Positions 19,410 to 28,380 of a stretch of 64,000 bases of DNA are shown one piece after another. The notes under the pieces were generated by a model that had not been told where the DNA came from, searched no databases, and saw nothing but the letters and a program-made list of their open reading frames with translations. Source of the stretch: Methylococcales bacterium. Its GTDB lineage: Bacteria > Pseudomonadota > Gammaproteobacteria > Methylococcales > Methylomonadaceae. Every line of letters starts with the position of its first letter. Within the stretch, counting starts at the first letter, position 1. A program made the position numbers and the translations under genes. Where the stretch lies: the NCBI GenBank assembly GCA_028712795.1, contig JAQTPT010000011.1, positions 1 to 64,000 of the forward strand. Reading direction: 5' to 3'.

Positions 19410-20432
19410 CTATTTAGCGTTGATCAGTTTTACCGTTCGCCCTTGAGCCGCCGATTGCAAAGCGGCAACAATAATTTGGCAATTAGCCTTTGCATCTTCA
19501 AGCGATAGCGCGGGTTCATGGCCATTTAACACGCACGCACTAAAATGCTCGATTTCGAGACAGAAGTGATTATCTACGGTCAAACGTTCTTCGCATTGCC
19601 TGCCCTCTTCAGTCCACCAGGAAATGACCGGGACATCACCCGGCAGTTGCCATACGGTGTGGCACTTTATACCGCCGTTAGTGCCAATAATTTCATATTC
19701 GCAGCGCCTCGCGCGTTCAAAGCTGAAATCAAAGTGCGCAAATTTCCCTGCGCCGAAATCAATAATACCGCTCGTGGTAATATCAGCTCCACTTTCCACA
19801 TACCTGGCCACCGCTGTCACGGCAACTGGGTCTTCGTCAAAAAACATCCGTGCCGAATGGATGGCGTAACAACCAATGTCCCACATGGCTCCGCCGCCGC
19901 GTTCGACACTTTCTACCAAACGATATATTCGCGCTGGGCGCATCATAAAGGAATAGCTGGCGCGCACCGACCTCACTTCACCGATTGTCCCTAACCGGAT
20001 CAATTCCTGTACCCGTGCATGTTGCGGATGAAACCGGTACATAAAACCTTCCATGACCGCGACCTTATGCTTACTCGCAGCGGACTGGATGGCTTCGATG
20101 TCAGCGACTTTCAGCGCCATAGGTTTCTCGCACAACACATGCTTGCCGCGTTCAATGGCACGCAGAACCCATTCGGCGTGCTCATGGTTTGCAAGCGGCA
20201 CGTATACGGCTTCAACTTCAGCATCGTCCAGTAATACTTCCAGATTGTCATACGTCTTTACATTCTGTTGATGCGGGGCAAACTGAGCCAACGTTTGCGC
20301 GGCAGCGCCGGGGCGACGGCTTGCAATTGCGACCAGTCTGGCATTTGATGCTTCAACGATGGCCGGCATCAAGCGCTCGTTGATACGGGCAGCGCCTAAA
20401 ATACCCCAGCGTAATTTTGTTTTTATGTTCAT
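19410..20432 (-). CDS. Gfo/Idh/MocA family NAD(P)-dependent oxidoreductase
   Basis: 340 residues from ATG 20432, chosen because AAAAGGAAAAACTGCC precedes it; the frame is open further upstream without a better start. A Rossmann N-terminus (WGILGAARINERL), the family's EKPMAL signature near residue 97, and the C-terminal substrate domain with MWDIGCYAIHSARM near residue 180 are all present. Such enzymes oxidise or reduce sugars or related polyols; the substrate cannot be read from sequence. It stands alone. Confidence 0.85.
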   Translation of the reverse strand: MNIKTKLRWGILGAARINERLMPAIVEASNARLVAIASRRPGAAAQTLAQFAPHQQNVKTYDNLEVLLDDAEVEAVYVPLANHEHAEWVLRAIERGKHVLCEKPMALKVADIEAIQSAASKHKVAVMEGFMYRFHPQHARVQELIRLGTIGEVRSVRASYSFMMRPARIYRLVESVERGGGAMWDIGCYAIHSARMFFDEDPVAVTAVARYVESGADITTSGIIDFGAGKFAHFDFSFERARRCEYEIIGTNGGIKCHTVWQLPGDVPVISWWTEEGRQCEERLTVDNHFCLEIEHFSACVLNGHEPALSLEDAKANCQIIVAALQSAAQGRTVKLINAK

Positions 20433-20882
20433 GGCAGTTTTTCCTTTTCTGTTCCCCCTACTTAAATAAAGAGGGTTTTGATATATAAAAAAATTCGTCC
20501 TCATACAACCAACTATAGTCAGCCATAGGCTATAAAATGTTATCTTTTTTCTACCACTTTATATATGCTTTTTAATAACCAAAGCCAACATGCATGCTTG
20601 TTTAACAACGATTCCTGAATAGGCGTCATTTATAAAATCCTTATGATAACCTTTATTAGTTTTTAAGGGCGTGCGTGCTTCAGATACCGTTCGTTTTAGT
20701 CGCCCGGCTTTGGGATAAAGGTTGAGCCAATCAGAATCGGCAGATGCCGATACCACATATTAGCCAGCATTCGAATAGCCATCAGTAGTATTGTACAGAT
20801 GAACATAATAACCGCTCAAAAACTTGGTAGTTGGTTATAATGCCCGCAAACTTTAGGAAACTGCTCTCACAGGTAAGCAATA
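20433..20882. other. Intergenic, no gene supported
   Basis: A 450-bp gap between the divergently transcribed oxidoreductase and ZIP genes. A 65-codon minus-strand frame (20559-20756) exists but has no ribosome site or recognisable content, so I do not call it. The region must hold both promoters; I see no clear operator. Confidence 0.5.
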
Positions 20883-21833
20883 ATGACAATAACAACAAGA
20901 ACCCTATCAAAATTGCAACACTATTTTGAAACCACAATTGACCGGATTAAAGAAAGCGAGCATTATCAAAAGCTGCAAGCCATGCCTCTACTTAAGCGCT
21001 GGGCGACCGTAGCAGGCCTGTTTTTATTATCACAACTGGTGGTTTTTGGCGGTCTATACCTGATTTTTGGCAAGATGGTCGTGGTCGGCTTTTTTGCCAG
21101 TATTTTAGCCGGATTGGCGACAGGGGTAGGCGCTTTACCTGCGCTGTTCTTCAAGAACATTTCCAAAAACCTATTCAACAGCATGCTCGGCGCAGCCGCT
21201 GGTGTTATGTTGGCGGCTACTGCATTTTCCCTGCTGGTGCCAGGCATGTCGTACGGCAATTTAATCTGGCCAGGCAAAGGCATTTATGTTGTTTCCTTGG
21301 GCATGATGATTGGCGCGGCGTTTCTGCATTACGCCGATCGCCAACTGCCCCATGTGCATTTTGATTCAATTTCAGATGTGCAACTGTCTTCTTTAAAAAA
21401 AGTTTGGCTGTTTATCATTGCCATCACTATCCACAACTTTCCAGAAGGCATGTCTGTTGGCGTAAGTTTTGGTTCTGGAGAAATGAAAAATGGCGTGGTT
21501 CTGGCGATTGCAATCGCTTTGCAAAATATTCCTGAAGGTTTGGCCGTTGCCCTGCCATTGGTTGGTTTGGGTTACAATAAATGGCGAGCGGTGGGTATCG
21601 CCACCTTAACCGGTCTGGTTGAGCCGGTTGGTGGTTTATTGGGCATTACCATGGTGACGGTCTTTCAACCTATTTTGCCGATTGCCATGGGCTTTGCAGC
21701 CGGCGCTATGCTCTTTGTTATCAGTGAAGAGATTATTCCGGAAACGCATTCAGATGGACGTTCGCGCTATGCGACCTTTGCTTTGATGGTCGGGTTCATC
21801 ATTATGATGATTTTGGATAACATGCTGAGCTAA
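20883..21833 (+). CDS. ZIP-family divalent metal transporter
   Basis: 316 residues with about eight hydrophobic helices after a ~40-residue charged N-terminus. The two metal-binding helices show the ZIP signatures HNFPEGMSVGVSFGSG (about 180-195) and QNIPEGLAV (about 212-220), the bacterial GufA/ZupT type that imports Zn or other divalent cations. The start is an ATG 3 bp past an AGGTAAGCAATA ribosome site. It lies upstream of another transport gene, a GDT1-type protein (probable Mn/Ca), 153 bp away. Confidence 0.88.
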   Translation: MTITTRTLSKLQHYFETTIDRIKESEHYQKLQAMPLLKRWATVAGLFLLSQLVVFGGLYLIFGKMVVVGFFASILAGLATGVGALPALFFKNISKNLFNSMLGAAAGVMLAATAFSLLVPGMSYGNLIWPGKGIYVVSLGMMIGAAFLHYADRQLPHVHFDSISDVQLSSLKKVWLFIIAITIHNFPEGMSVGVSFGSGEMKNGVVLAIAIALQNIPEGLAVALPLVGLGYNKWRAVGIATLTGLVEPVGGLLGITMVTVFQPILPIAMGFAAGAMLFVISEEIIPETHSDGRSRYATFALMVGFIIMMILDNMLS

Positions 21834-21986
21834 TACGGGTTTAATCCATATAAGCTAACTCGTAAAAAAACCTGCTGTAACAGATGCCATAGAGTCGCAG
21901 ATTATAAATAAATTAACTCTGTGAATCTGTGGCGGTTTAATTGTTGCGAGTTATATAACGTTGATCTGACATTTCCAAGGACAACA

Positions 21987-22691
21987 ATGGATAATCTTCA
22001 ATACCACTTGCAGCAATTTTTTAACTCTCTGAGCACAGTTAATTTCTTCGAGGTTTTTCAGAGCTCACTGGATCGCTTTTTATCATTACTCGCCGCAGGC
22101 AATTTTACCGAACTATCAGCCTCAGCCGCGACCAGTTTTGCCCTGATTGCGGCGGCGGAAATTGGCGACAAAAGCCAACTGGTTTGCATGACATTGGCAT
22201 CCAGACACAGAGCCATGCCGGTTTTGTTAGGCGCTATTGCCGCCTTTGCCTTTTTAAATATCTTGGCCGTTGTTTTTGGCGTCGCCATTGCCAGTTGGCT
22301 GCCTGAATATATTGTTGCCGCAACCGTTGCCTTCTTGTTTGCCGCTTTTGGGATTCATTCAATGCGAATAAAAGAGGATGATGAAGATCTGGACGTTAAG
22401 GAAAAAAGCGGTCACGGTATTTTCTTCACCACTTTTTTATTGATTACTGTGGCTGAATTTGGTGACAAAACCCAATTAGCCGTCGTTGCCTTAAGCAGTA
22501 CCGCAGTTCCTTTAGCCGTATGGCTGGGCTCAACCACGGCGCTCGTGTCTATATCTGCTCTGGGTATTCTGGCTGGCCGCACCCTATTACAAAAGGTGCC
22601 TTTAGTCTTGTTGCATAAAATTAGCGGAGCAATTTTTCTGGCGCTGTCGGCTTTTGCCGTTTACCGGGCTTATACCAGCTATACGGGATAA
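21987..22691 (+). CDS. TMEM165/GDT1 (UPF0016) family cation transporter
   Basis: 234 residues from ATG 21987, selected for the CCAAGGACAAC ribosome site; the frame is open back to a GTG at 21921. Both family motifs are present, AAEIGDKSQL and VAEFGDKTQL, in two inverted helix repeats separated by a charged loop. Members move Mn2+ or Ca2+ across membranes (MneA exports Mn in Vibrio). I looked for a yybP-ykoY manganese riboswitch upstream and did not recognise one. With the preceding ZIP gene it suggests a local metal-homeostasis pair. Confidence 0.9.
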   Translation: MDNLQYHLQQFFNSLSTVNFFEVFQSSLDRFLSLLAAGNFTELSASAATSFALIAAAEIGDKSQLVCMTLASRHRAMPVLLGAIAAFAFLNILAVVFGVAIASWLPEYIVAATVAFLFAAFGIHSMRIKEDDEDLDVKEKSGHGIFFTTFLLITVAEFGDKTQLAVVALSSTAVPLAVWLGSTTALVSISALGILAGRTLLQKVPLVLLHKISGAIFLALSAFAVYRAYTSYTG

Positions 22692-22881
22692 TGATTATTT
22701 TTATTCCAGAAGCAATCAACGATTGTGGGCAAAATAATCAGTATTGGGAGTCGGCGTTACGAATTGACCGGCGTCATCAGTAAAGGATAAAATCAGGCAT
22801 TAATTTTTGTGTTTTTGTGGTATACCTAATGGCACTCGATTTAAACGGGCTTTTTGGGTCGCCCGATTAACCCAAAACGTT

Positions 22882-22936
22882 AGATTTCATAGAACCACCT
22901 CAATGTGAAATCTGGCTAAATACTCATTGTGAGGTG
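22882..22936 (+). promoter_or_regulatory. Possible H-type pseudoknot in the 5' leader of the DUF1097 gene
   Basis: Two overlapping stems are possible: AGATTTCA (22882-22889) with TGAAATCT (22906-22913), and CACCTCAATG (22896-22905), located in the loop of the first, with CATTGTGAGGTG (22925-22936, two-base bulge). The second stem ends about 6 bases before the ribosome site at 22943-22948. The two stems together would form a pseudoknot, or could compete. No known riboswitch class recognised. Confidence 0.4.
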
Positions 22937-22955
22937 AACTTTTTGGAGATATATT

Positions 22956-23498
22956 ATGGATAAACTAAAAAAATGCTCTTTAGACCAACTAACAGCACTT
23001 TCATTAAGCATTGGCGGCTTGGCTGGAGTTGCAACATTTTTGGCGGTAGGGCCATTAAGCGGATTCTTTTTTATATGGGCTGCAACCATTGCGTGGGCCG
23101 CCTACTTCTTTCTTGGCGCCACCAAGGAAGCCTTAATAAACACCATCGTGTGTGGAATTTTCGGCGTAGTTATGGCTTGGTTTACCGCCATTCTACTTAC
23201 CAATGTTCCGCCAACAGCCGTTCTTGGCTTTCCTGCTATGGCGGCTATTACAGTTGCCATTTCAGTCGTGGTTATGTGCCTTGCAGCCAATATTCCACAA
23301 CTTGCGACCATTCCCGCTAGCGTATTGGGTTACTCGTCAACATTTGCCTATCTGTTACAAACGCCCGATAAATTGACTCAAGATGTTTTGTTGAGTGTTT
23401 CCTTGAGCAACCCGTTACTAGTCATATCTGTCTCCATCGTAGTCGGTACCTTTTTTGGCCAGTGGTCAGCACAATTGAGTGCGAAACTAACCAAGTAA
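22956..23498 (+). CDS. DUF1097 family membrane protein
   Basis: 180 residues with five or six hydrophobic helices and a short charged N-terminus. The Gly/Ala-rich helices and length fit DUF1097 proteins, which have no established function. A good ribosome site (TTGGAGAT, 6-bp spacing) precedes the ATG. The unusual leader is annotated separately. The gene is monocistronic. Confidence 0.75.
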   Translation: MDKLKKCSLDQLTALSLSIGGLAGVATFLAVGPLSGFFFIWAATIAWAAYFFLGATKEALINTIVCGIFGVVMAWFTAILLTNVPPTAVLGFPAMAAITVAISVVVMCLAANIPQLATIPASVLGYSSTFAYLLQTPDKLTQDVLLSVSLSNPLLVISVSIVVGTFFGQWSAQLSAKLTK

Positions 23499-23528
23499 CC
23501 CGATCGCTCAAACAAAGTTGCGTGGTGT

Positions 23529-23551
23529 GTGGGTAAAGCTGCTTTGCCCAC
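23529..23551. repeat. Short extragenic palindrome
   Basis: GTGGGTAAAGC and GCTTTGCCCAC pair over 11 bases with one G-T wobble and almost no loop. The sequence, with the following CCTACCGCA, is the kind of GGTGGGCAAAGC repeat that is scattered between genes in many proteobacteria. It lies between the DUF1097 gene and ppgK. There is no T-run after it. Confidence 0.5.
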
Positions 23552-23692
23552 CCTACCGCATATTGGCTGTAATTAATATACGCCATATTATTTTCAAGTT
23601 TTCCAACTCATGAATCGTCACAGCAGTTCAATCGCGCATAAGCAAAGGCTTTACCTGCACTGCGCATCCAAACATAATTTTAAGGAATTTTT

Positions 23693-24448
23693 ATGCTAAT
23701 TCTCGGCGTAGATATAGGTGGGTCAGGCATTAAAGGAGCCGTTGTTGATACGGTTACGGGCGAGTTGGTCACTGAGCGTCACCGGATTGAGACGCCACAA
23801 CCCGCAACGCCAGAAGCGGTTGCGGCAATCCTTGCGCAACTGGTCATTCATTTTAACTGGAGCGGATTGGTGGGCTGTGGTTTTCCAGCAGCAATTCAAC
23901 ATGGCATGCCACGAACAGCAGCTAATATATCGCCATCTTTTATCGGCACCAATATCGATAAGTTGTTTTCAGAAGCCACTAAATGTTCATGTTACACCCT
24001 GAATGATGCCGATGCGGCGGGCATGGCAGAAATGCATTTTGGCGAGGGCGCGGGTCAATCCGGCGTTGTCTTGCTGATAACGATAGGCACAGGATTAGGG
24101 ACAGTATTTTTTACTGATGGCAAGCTGCTGCCGAATACGGAATTAGGCCACATGTATTTAAAAAATGGGAAAAAAGCGGAGCACTATGCATCGGATTCGG
24201 TCCGGAAAACCGAAGATCTGCGCTGGAAACGCTGGGGCAAGCGTTTTAATGCCTACCTCACTGAGATGGAAAAGCTGTTTTGGCCTGATCTGATCATTCT
24301 TGGTGGCGGCGCCAGTAAACATTTTGATAAGTTTAAAGGAAAAATTACAGTGGAGGCGCCGGTAAAGCCGGCCGCTTTTTTAAACCAGGCGGGTATTGTA
24401 GGCGCAGCCTTGTATGCACAATCGAAAAATTCTTTTTCCGATAATTAA
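23693..24448 (+). CDS. ppgK: Polyphosphate glucokinase
   Basis: 251 residues of the ROK fold. The enzyme phosphorylates glucose using inorganic polyphosphate (and often ATP). The nucleotide/phosphate loop [16 protein letters not shown] starts at residue 5, the catalytic region [11 protein letters not shown] is at about 103-113, TIGTGLGT at about 130, and the C-terminal [12 protein letters not shown] is the polyphosphate-glucokinase version of the motif. ROK zinc cysteines are absent, as in other PpgK. Ribosome site AAGGAATTTTT precedes the ATG. Confidence 0.92.
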   Translation: MLILGVDIGGSGIKGAVVDTVTGELVTERHRIETPQPATPEAVAAILAQLVIHFNWSGLVGCGFPAAIQHGMPRTAANISPSFIGTNIDKLFSEATKCSCYTLNDADAAGMAEMHFGEGAGQSGVVLLITIGTGLGTVFFTDGKLLPNTELGHMYLKNGKKAEHYASDSVRKTEDLRWKRWGKRFNAYLTEMEKLFWPDLIILGGGASKHFDKFKGKITVEAPVKPAAFLNQAGIVGAALYAQSKNSFSDN

Positions 24449-24559
24449 CATCTCTTTTCCAGACCTTAAATGATTCTATTGGATTCGGCTTTGCATCCCA
24501 AAATTCACATGTAAATCAATAGCGCTAACAGTTTGTTTTTAAAAGCCTGAAGTTTCTTA

Positions 24560-25145
24560 AAAATTGACCAGGCTACCCTGCGTAGCAATACGGTCGCCAG
24601 AGAATTTTTCGTGGGCTTGCCGGGCTTGGGGTAAAGCCTTGGCTGTCGAAATAAGCCCCTTTGCTATGTTTGTCCCGCTTTTTGGCTGCCAATATTGTCA
24701 AAAAGTTTGGCGTTTCTTGCGTACCGTATAGGGGATGTTTTCTTGCTCTCACATTTCCAGGTCATTATGACGAACCTGATTTAGAGCCTGGTTAATCGTT
24801 GTTTTATCCATACGCCCGCAGAGCGCAGGGATTAACAAAGTCGTACGATTCATGTCGGCCTGCGGACTTCGTTCAATAATATGCTTAAAATTACCAAACA
24901 GAGATCCAATAATGTCACTACTGACAAATAACGGCAAGCCGGTAAGTTGCTTCTGAATATCAAGATGTTGTCGCAACCATTTTTTGTAGCTGTTTTTTAA
25001 CGTGGGAATTTTGGGGCATTGTTTCTGAGAGTTGATAACACCGCTCATAGCTGATTTGATCAAGCCCTTTGTTTTTAAGAATTCCCATCACTTGCGCGAT
25101 CACTTGGATGGTGCTTGCAAAGCGTTTAATAAAACGTGGATTCAA
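24560..25145 (-). pseudogene. Degenerate transposase-like gene fragment
   Basis: Two overlapping frames carry one former protein: residues ending PQNSHVKKQLQK continue after a frameshift (near 24970) as WLRQHLDIQKQLTGLP and run to RHNDLEM, then stop codons interrupt (TGA after EM and again after KRQTF) with recognisable sequence beyond. The content (KHIIERSPQADMNRT, LIPALCGRMDKTTINQAL) looks like the C-terminal half of a transposase, but I cannot name the IS family. It adjoins the IS1182-like remnant and belongs to the same IS-rich region. Positions 25146-25318 between them hold no gene. Confidence 0.5.
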
Positions 25146-25318
25146 CTCCGAAGTGCAATCCTAGGAGGCTGTCCGAGAATAAGACCATCGAACGAGCAGC
25201 CCCTTGTTAGGTTCGGAGAAATTTAAAAATCCCTGAGGCTAAATTTAAAATTGACCAGAAAATGCACAGTTTTGACGTTGGAACTCGTTCATGACGGATT
25301 CATACAGTGTATTTTTAC

Positions 25319-26490
25319 CTATATTGCAGGGTTTGTCGTGAAATTCTCAAACTCTGGACGGATTAATCCCGTAACAATGGCCTTGGCAATTTTTTTGAAA
25401 TTGTGTGCGGCACAGACCATTGAAAATTCACCGGCGACTTTTTCTTTACCGCGCACACTGAAGCCACGAAACCCGCTATTTTTAATTTGTCCAAACACCG
25501 GTTCAACAATTGTTTTGCGCTTACCGTAAACTACTTTGGCGGCTTCCGTTGCCATTTTGCTATTCATCTGTTGACGCAGTGGTTCTTTGTTATCGGTAGT
25601 GATCGTACGGGCTTCTCCTTTAGCCGATTGGCAGCAACGGCTTTGCAATGGACATTCGGCGCAGATTTCCGATGCGCCTTGATAGACTCGGCTGCCGTCT
25701 TGACTTTCGCGTTTCATGGTTAAAACCTGGCCTTCAGGACAGGTAAACGTGTTATCGGCTTCGTGGTAGTCAAAGTCTGCTTTGACCAGTTTGCGCTCCG
25801 AGCTATCCAACGGTATTTTATGGGTCTTTTCACCTTTATCGGTGGCAATGTATGCATCGACGCCGCTTTGCTCCAGTGCCTGTAGATTGTCTCCAGACCA
25901 ATAGCCATTATCGGCACTCAGTTTTTCCGGCAAGCGGCCGGTGGTCTCTTGCAGCGCTTGCAGAGCGGGCGCAACTTCTTGTTTGTCGTTGGCGTTTTGG
26001 CTGACATGCTGAGCCACAATGATTTGCAGGCCGGCATCGACGCTAAGGAACGAGCATGAAATAAGTTGAGCAACTTGGAACTCACATACCAATAATGCCG
26101 GGTTTATCGAAGCATGAACTTGATCAGGTTATTTCATGCTCGTTCCTAATCTGGGCATGGTAGGCATAATCGAAGCTGCCGCCTTTCTTCCCCATGATGC
26201 GGGCCTCGGTATCGGCAAAGCTGATCTGCTTTTTGTCGTCGATAGCCTGACCTGGGTTGAGCTGCTCTTCACGTCGCCTAAAGCGCCTACTGTTGGTGCT
26301 CCAGGGCTTTTTTGGCCGCTTTGATTTTAGCCAGCCGTTCTTGTTTGAATTTCAAGTCCTCCGGATTTCATAGCCGGTTTTATTTTGGTAGCCCTTGTCT
26401 TCTTCCTGGTCACAGCGACTGGCTTTTTCAAGGATGTGATTGTCTTCGATCCACTTACGTTACTGGTTCTTCATGTCCGCACTACGCAGC
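25319..26490 (-). pseudogene. IS1182-like transposase, broken by frameshifts and two insertions
   Basis: The C-terminal part reads cleanly (SVDAGLQIIVAQ, SADNGYWSGDNL, GTxxx-type end with VYGKRKTIVEPVFGQIKNSGFRG), matching DDE transposases of the IS1182 kind. The 102-bp mini-element sits between HAQI and SVDAG; removing it plus one TA restores HAQISVDAG in frame. Upstream the frame shifts near 26280 (after KKALEHQQ) and near 26355, and carries a stop near 26460. At 26490 the gene is cut by the IS1634 element, with possible continuation at 28225 onward. No function can remain. Confidence 0.8.
26046..26147 (-). repeat. 102-bp TA-flanked mini-element, copy 3, inside a transposase gene
   Basis: Inverted relative to the other two copies and the same length. 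It is flanked by TA at 26044-26045 and 26147-26148. The host sequence on either side is one continuous reading frame once the insert and one TA are removed (target GACGC-TA-ATCTG), which shows that the unit is mobile and duplicates TA on insertion. Confidence 0.9.
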
Positions 26491-26496
26491 AAGTAT

Positions 26497-28224
26497 CCGG
26501 CATTCCGCACCCCACCCTCCATTACCCGGAATTAGCATACAAGTTAACATAACGCTCGCCGAGTAAATTAAGCAGTTGATTGTGGTATTCGTTGCAATTC
26601 AGTATAACTTCTCGACAACTGTCAATTAACAGCACATGGATACCCGTGAAAAATTGAAATACCCAGCGAGCGGTAGGCTTTGCGGTGGTGGTTCCGAGTT
26701 GGGTGGGAAACGTTTGTTGGCCCTGTTCGAGTGTTTGGCGGATGCGGTACTCCAGCGCACCGTAGACCAAAAGACAGAGCGTCATGATCATCAGTGCCAT
26801 GATGCGCTTTGGCGACTTGAGAAACAGGGTATTCGCCATGAACCAGGGATCCTTCAAAAAGCGAAAGCCCCGTTCGACTTTTTGTTGCCCCGGCGTATAG
26901 TAATCAAGCAGCTCTTCGTGGCTGAGTTGTGATTCCTCCAGTGGGTTGCTGGCGATAATAAAACAGCTTTTCTGTTGAATCTTGCTGCGTCGCGTTTCGA
27001 GAACAGAGGCTACGCCTGCTTCAACGCAATAGCTGACCACATCGGGTTTGCGGCCTTTGCCGAGGCGTCCCTTGCCTTTGAAACCATTCACTTCGACGAT
27101 AATCGGTTCGTGCAAGGCGACGACTTTCAGCGTCTTTTGCAAGTGTGCCAAGGCCGCCTCGGCATCCGCCGCACAGGCAAAAGAGCGTTTGGCTAAGGCG
27201 CTGAAGGCCTTGTACTCGGCCTGGCTTTGCTTCAGGTGTTGTTTGTTGACGGTTTGTTCAGCGCGCCCGTGTGCGGCTTGGGTGTAAACCACCAGCCAAC
27301 GCTGCTTAACGCCGCCATAACTTGAACCCACCTCCGTGTAGGCTCGTTCCGGCCGGGTCTCCAGCCACTCGCCAGAGGCTGCCAGGATTAATTCACGGGT
27401 GCCGCCAATGGTTTCAGGAACACGGGTAATCCACGGAAAATCGCCCAGGTCTTGCAGTGTTTTCGCCGTATACAGCGCACTGTCGGCCACTATCAATGAA
27501 AGGCCAACACCCTCACGCAATTGACCCAGATGCGTGTTCAGCGTTTGCCGGAAACTGGCTTTATCACTGCTGTTGCCGCTCAAGGCGTCCATCCACAGCG
27601 GTATGCCCGCCTGATGTTCGCTAATCAGTTGCAGTATCACCTGATTGAGATCTGGTCGGTGGTCTAGGCTTACGCCCTGAGTGATGTGAATAACGCCTTC
27701 CGGCACATCCTCCTGGTCGCTGTTGTAGACACCATCAACATGAAAGCTGGTCGTATCTATGTGCCCCACTTTGCAGGATAGCCCCAAGCGTTTAACCGCT
27801 TGCCCCGCCAGTTGACCGTACAATGCTTCCGGGCCGTAAGCGTAGATCGCATCCAGCGCCCTTCCCAAGGCATCATCATTGAGATGCTCCGCTGCTACGC
27901 CTTCACCCAGCGAGCGTTCGACCGGTTTATCCTTAAAAAAGTGCGGCATCAGGTATAGCGCTCGATTGACGAAGCCAAGACCGTTTAAAATCATGACCTT
28001 GACGCATTGTCCTACCGAAACTTGTCGTTGTTCATGATCTTGTTTGATCACCGTATCGATCAGTTCAGACAGACCCAATTCATCAACCATACCCGCTATG
28101 AGGCCTAAATGATCCAAGTTGTAGCTGCTGTAAGGTGAGTTCTCGTTCAATGCCTGTTTCCAAAGAGCGTAATTGATCCGCGCAGTTTAATATATTGTTT
28201 GCCTGCTGGGGCGCGGAATGTCGG
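26497..28224 (-). mobile_element. Complete IS1634-family insertion sequence
   Basis: A 1728-bp element bounded by inverted ends CCGGCATTCCGCACC (26497-26511) and, on the other strand, CCGACATTCCGCGCC (28210-28224), 13 of 15 bases matching. A perfect 6-bp direct repeat AAGTAT flanks it (26491-26496 and 28225-28230), which is the target duplication. It encodes one transposase. It interrupts the IS1182-like remnant. The intact ends, intact gene and perfect duplication indicate a fairly recent insertion that may still be active. Confidence 0.9.
26522..28150 (-). CDS. IS1634-family transposase (DUF4277 N-terminus)
   Basis: 542 residues. The first ~110 residues are the DUF4277 module (LGLIAGMVDELGLSELIDTVI and NGLGFVNRALYLMPHFF). 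The DDE nuclease core follows: GHIDTTSFHVDG (first Asp, about 132), LIVADSALYTAKTL (second, about 229) and the YTPGQQKVERGFRFLKDPWF segment (Glu, about 420). No frame damage is visible. The reading frame ends 25 bp inside the element's left end. Confidence 0.93.
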   Translation of the reverse strand: MNENSPYSSYNLDHLGLIAGMVDELGLSELIDTVIKQDHEQRQVSVGQCVKVMILNGLGFVNRALYLMPHFFKDKPVERSLGEGVAAEHLNDDALGRALDAIYAYGPEALYGQLAGQAVKRLGLSCKVGHIDTTSFHVDGVYNSDQEDVPEGVIHITQGVSLDHRPDLNQVILQLISEHQAGIPLWMDALSGNSSDKASFRQTLNTHLGQLREGVGLSLIVADSALYTAKTLQDLGDFPWITRVPETIGGTRELILAASGEWLETRPERAYTEVGSSYGGVKQRWLVVYTQAAHGRAEQTVNKQHLKQSQAEYKAFSALAKRSFACAADAEAALAHLQKTLKVVALHEPIIVEVNGFKGKGRLGKGRKPDVVSYCVEAGVASVLETRRSKIQQKSCFIIASNPLEESQLSHEELLDYYTPGQQKVERGFRFLKDPWFMANTLFLKSPKRIMALMIMTLCLLVYGALEYRIRQTLEQGQQTFPTQLGTTTAKPTARWVFQFFTGIHVLLIDSCREVILNCNEYHNQLLNLLGERYVNLYANSG

Positions 28225-28380
28225 AAGTATCTCCTATCGTTATCGAATTGGAGTGTGGCTGTCGGGCTCTGGTGTGACTTCGGCAATTTAAGCCTCTTAA
28301 CGGGGGCACGGCTTATAATGTATTTTTGTCTTTGGTTGCGTTGCTCGATCCAACAAGTCATTCAAAGGGACGCGCCGGCA
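28225..28380. other. Short gap between IS1634 and ppnN
   Basis: After the second AAGTAT copy, about 150 bp lead to the ppnN stop codon. The minus strand has an open frame that could be the severed 5' part of the IS1182-like gene, but I do not recognise its residues. No terminator is obvious. Confidence 0.35.

Noticed and set aside
20559..20756. 65-codon minus-strand ORF in the gap before the ZIP gene
   Set aside because: No start signal and no family resemblance; the gap probably only holds promoters.
21834..21986. Manganese (yybP-ykoY) riboswitch before the GDT1-type gene
   Set aside because: The family is often under this switch, but the conserved GGGGAGUA and related core bases are missing here.
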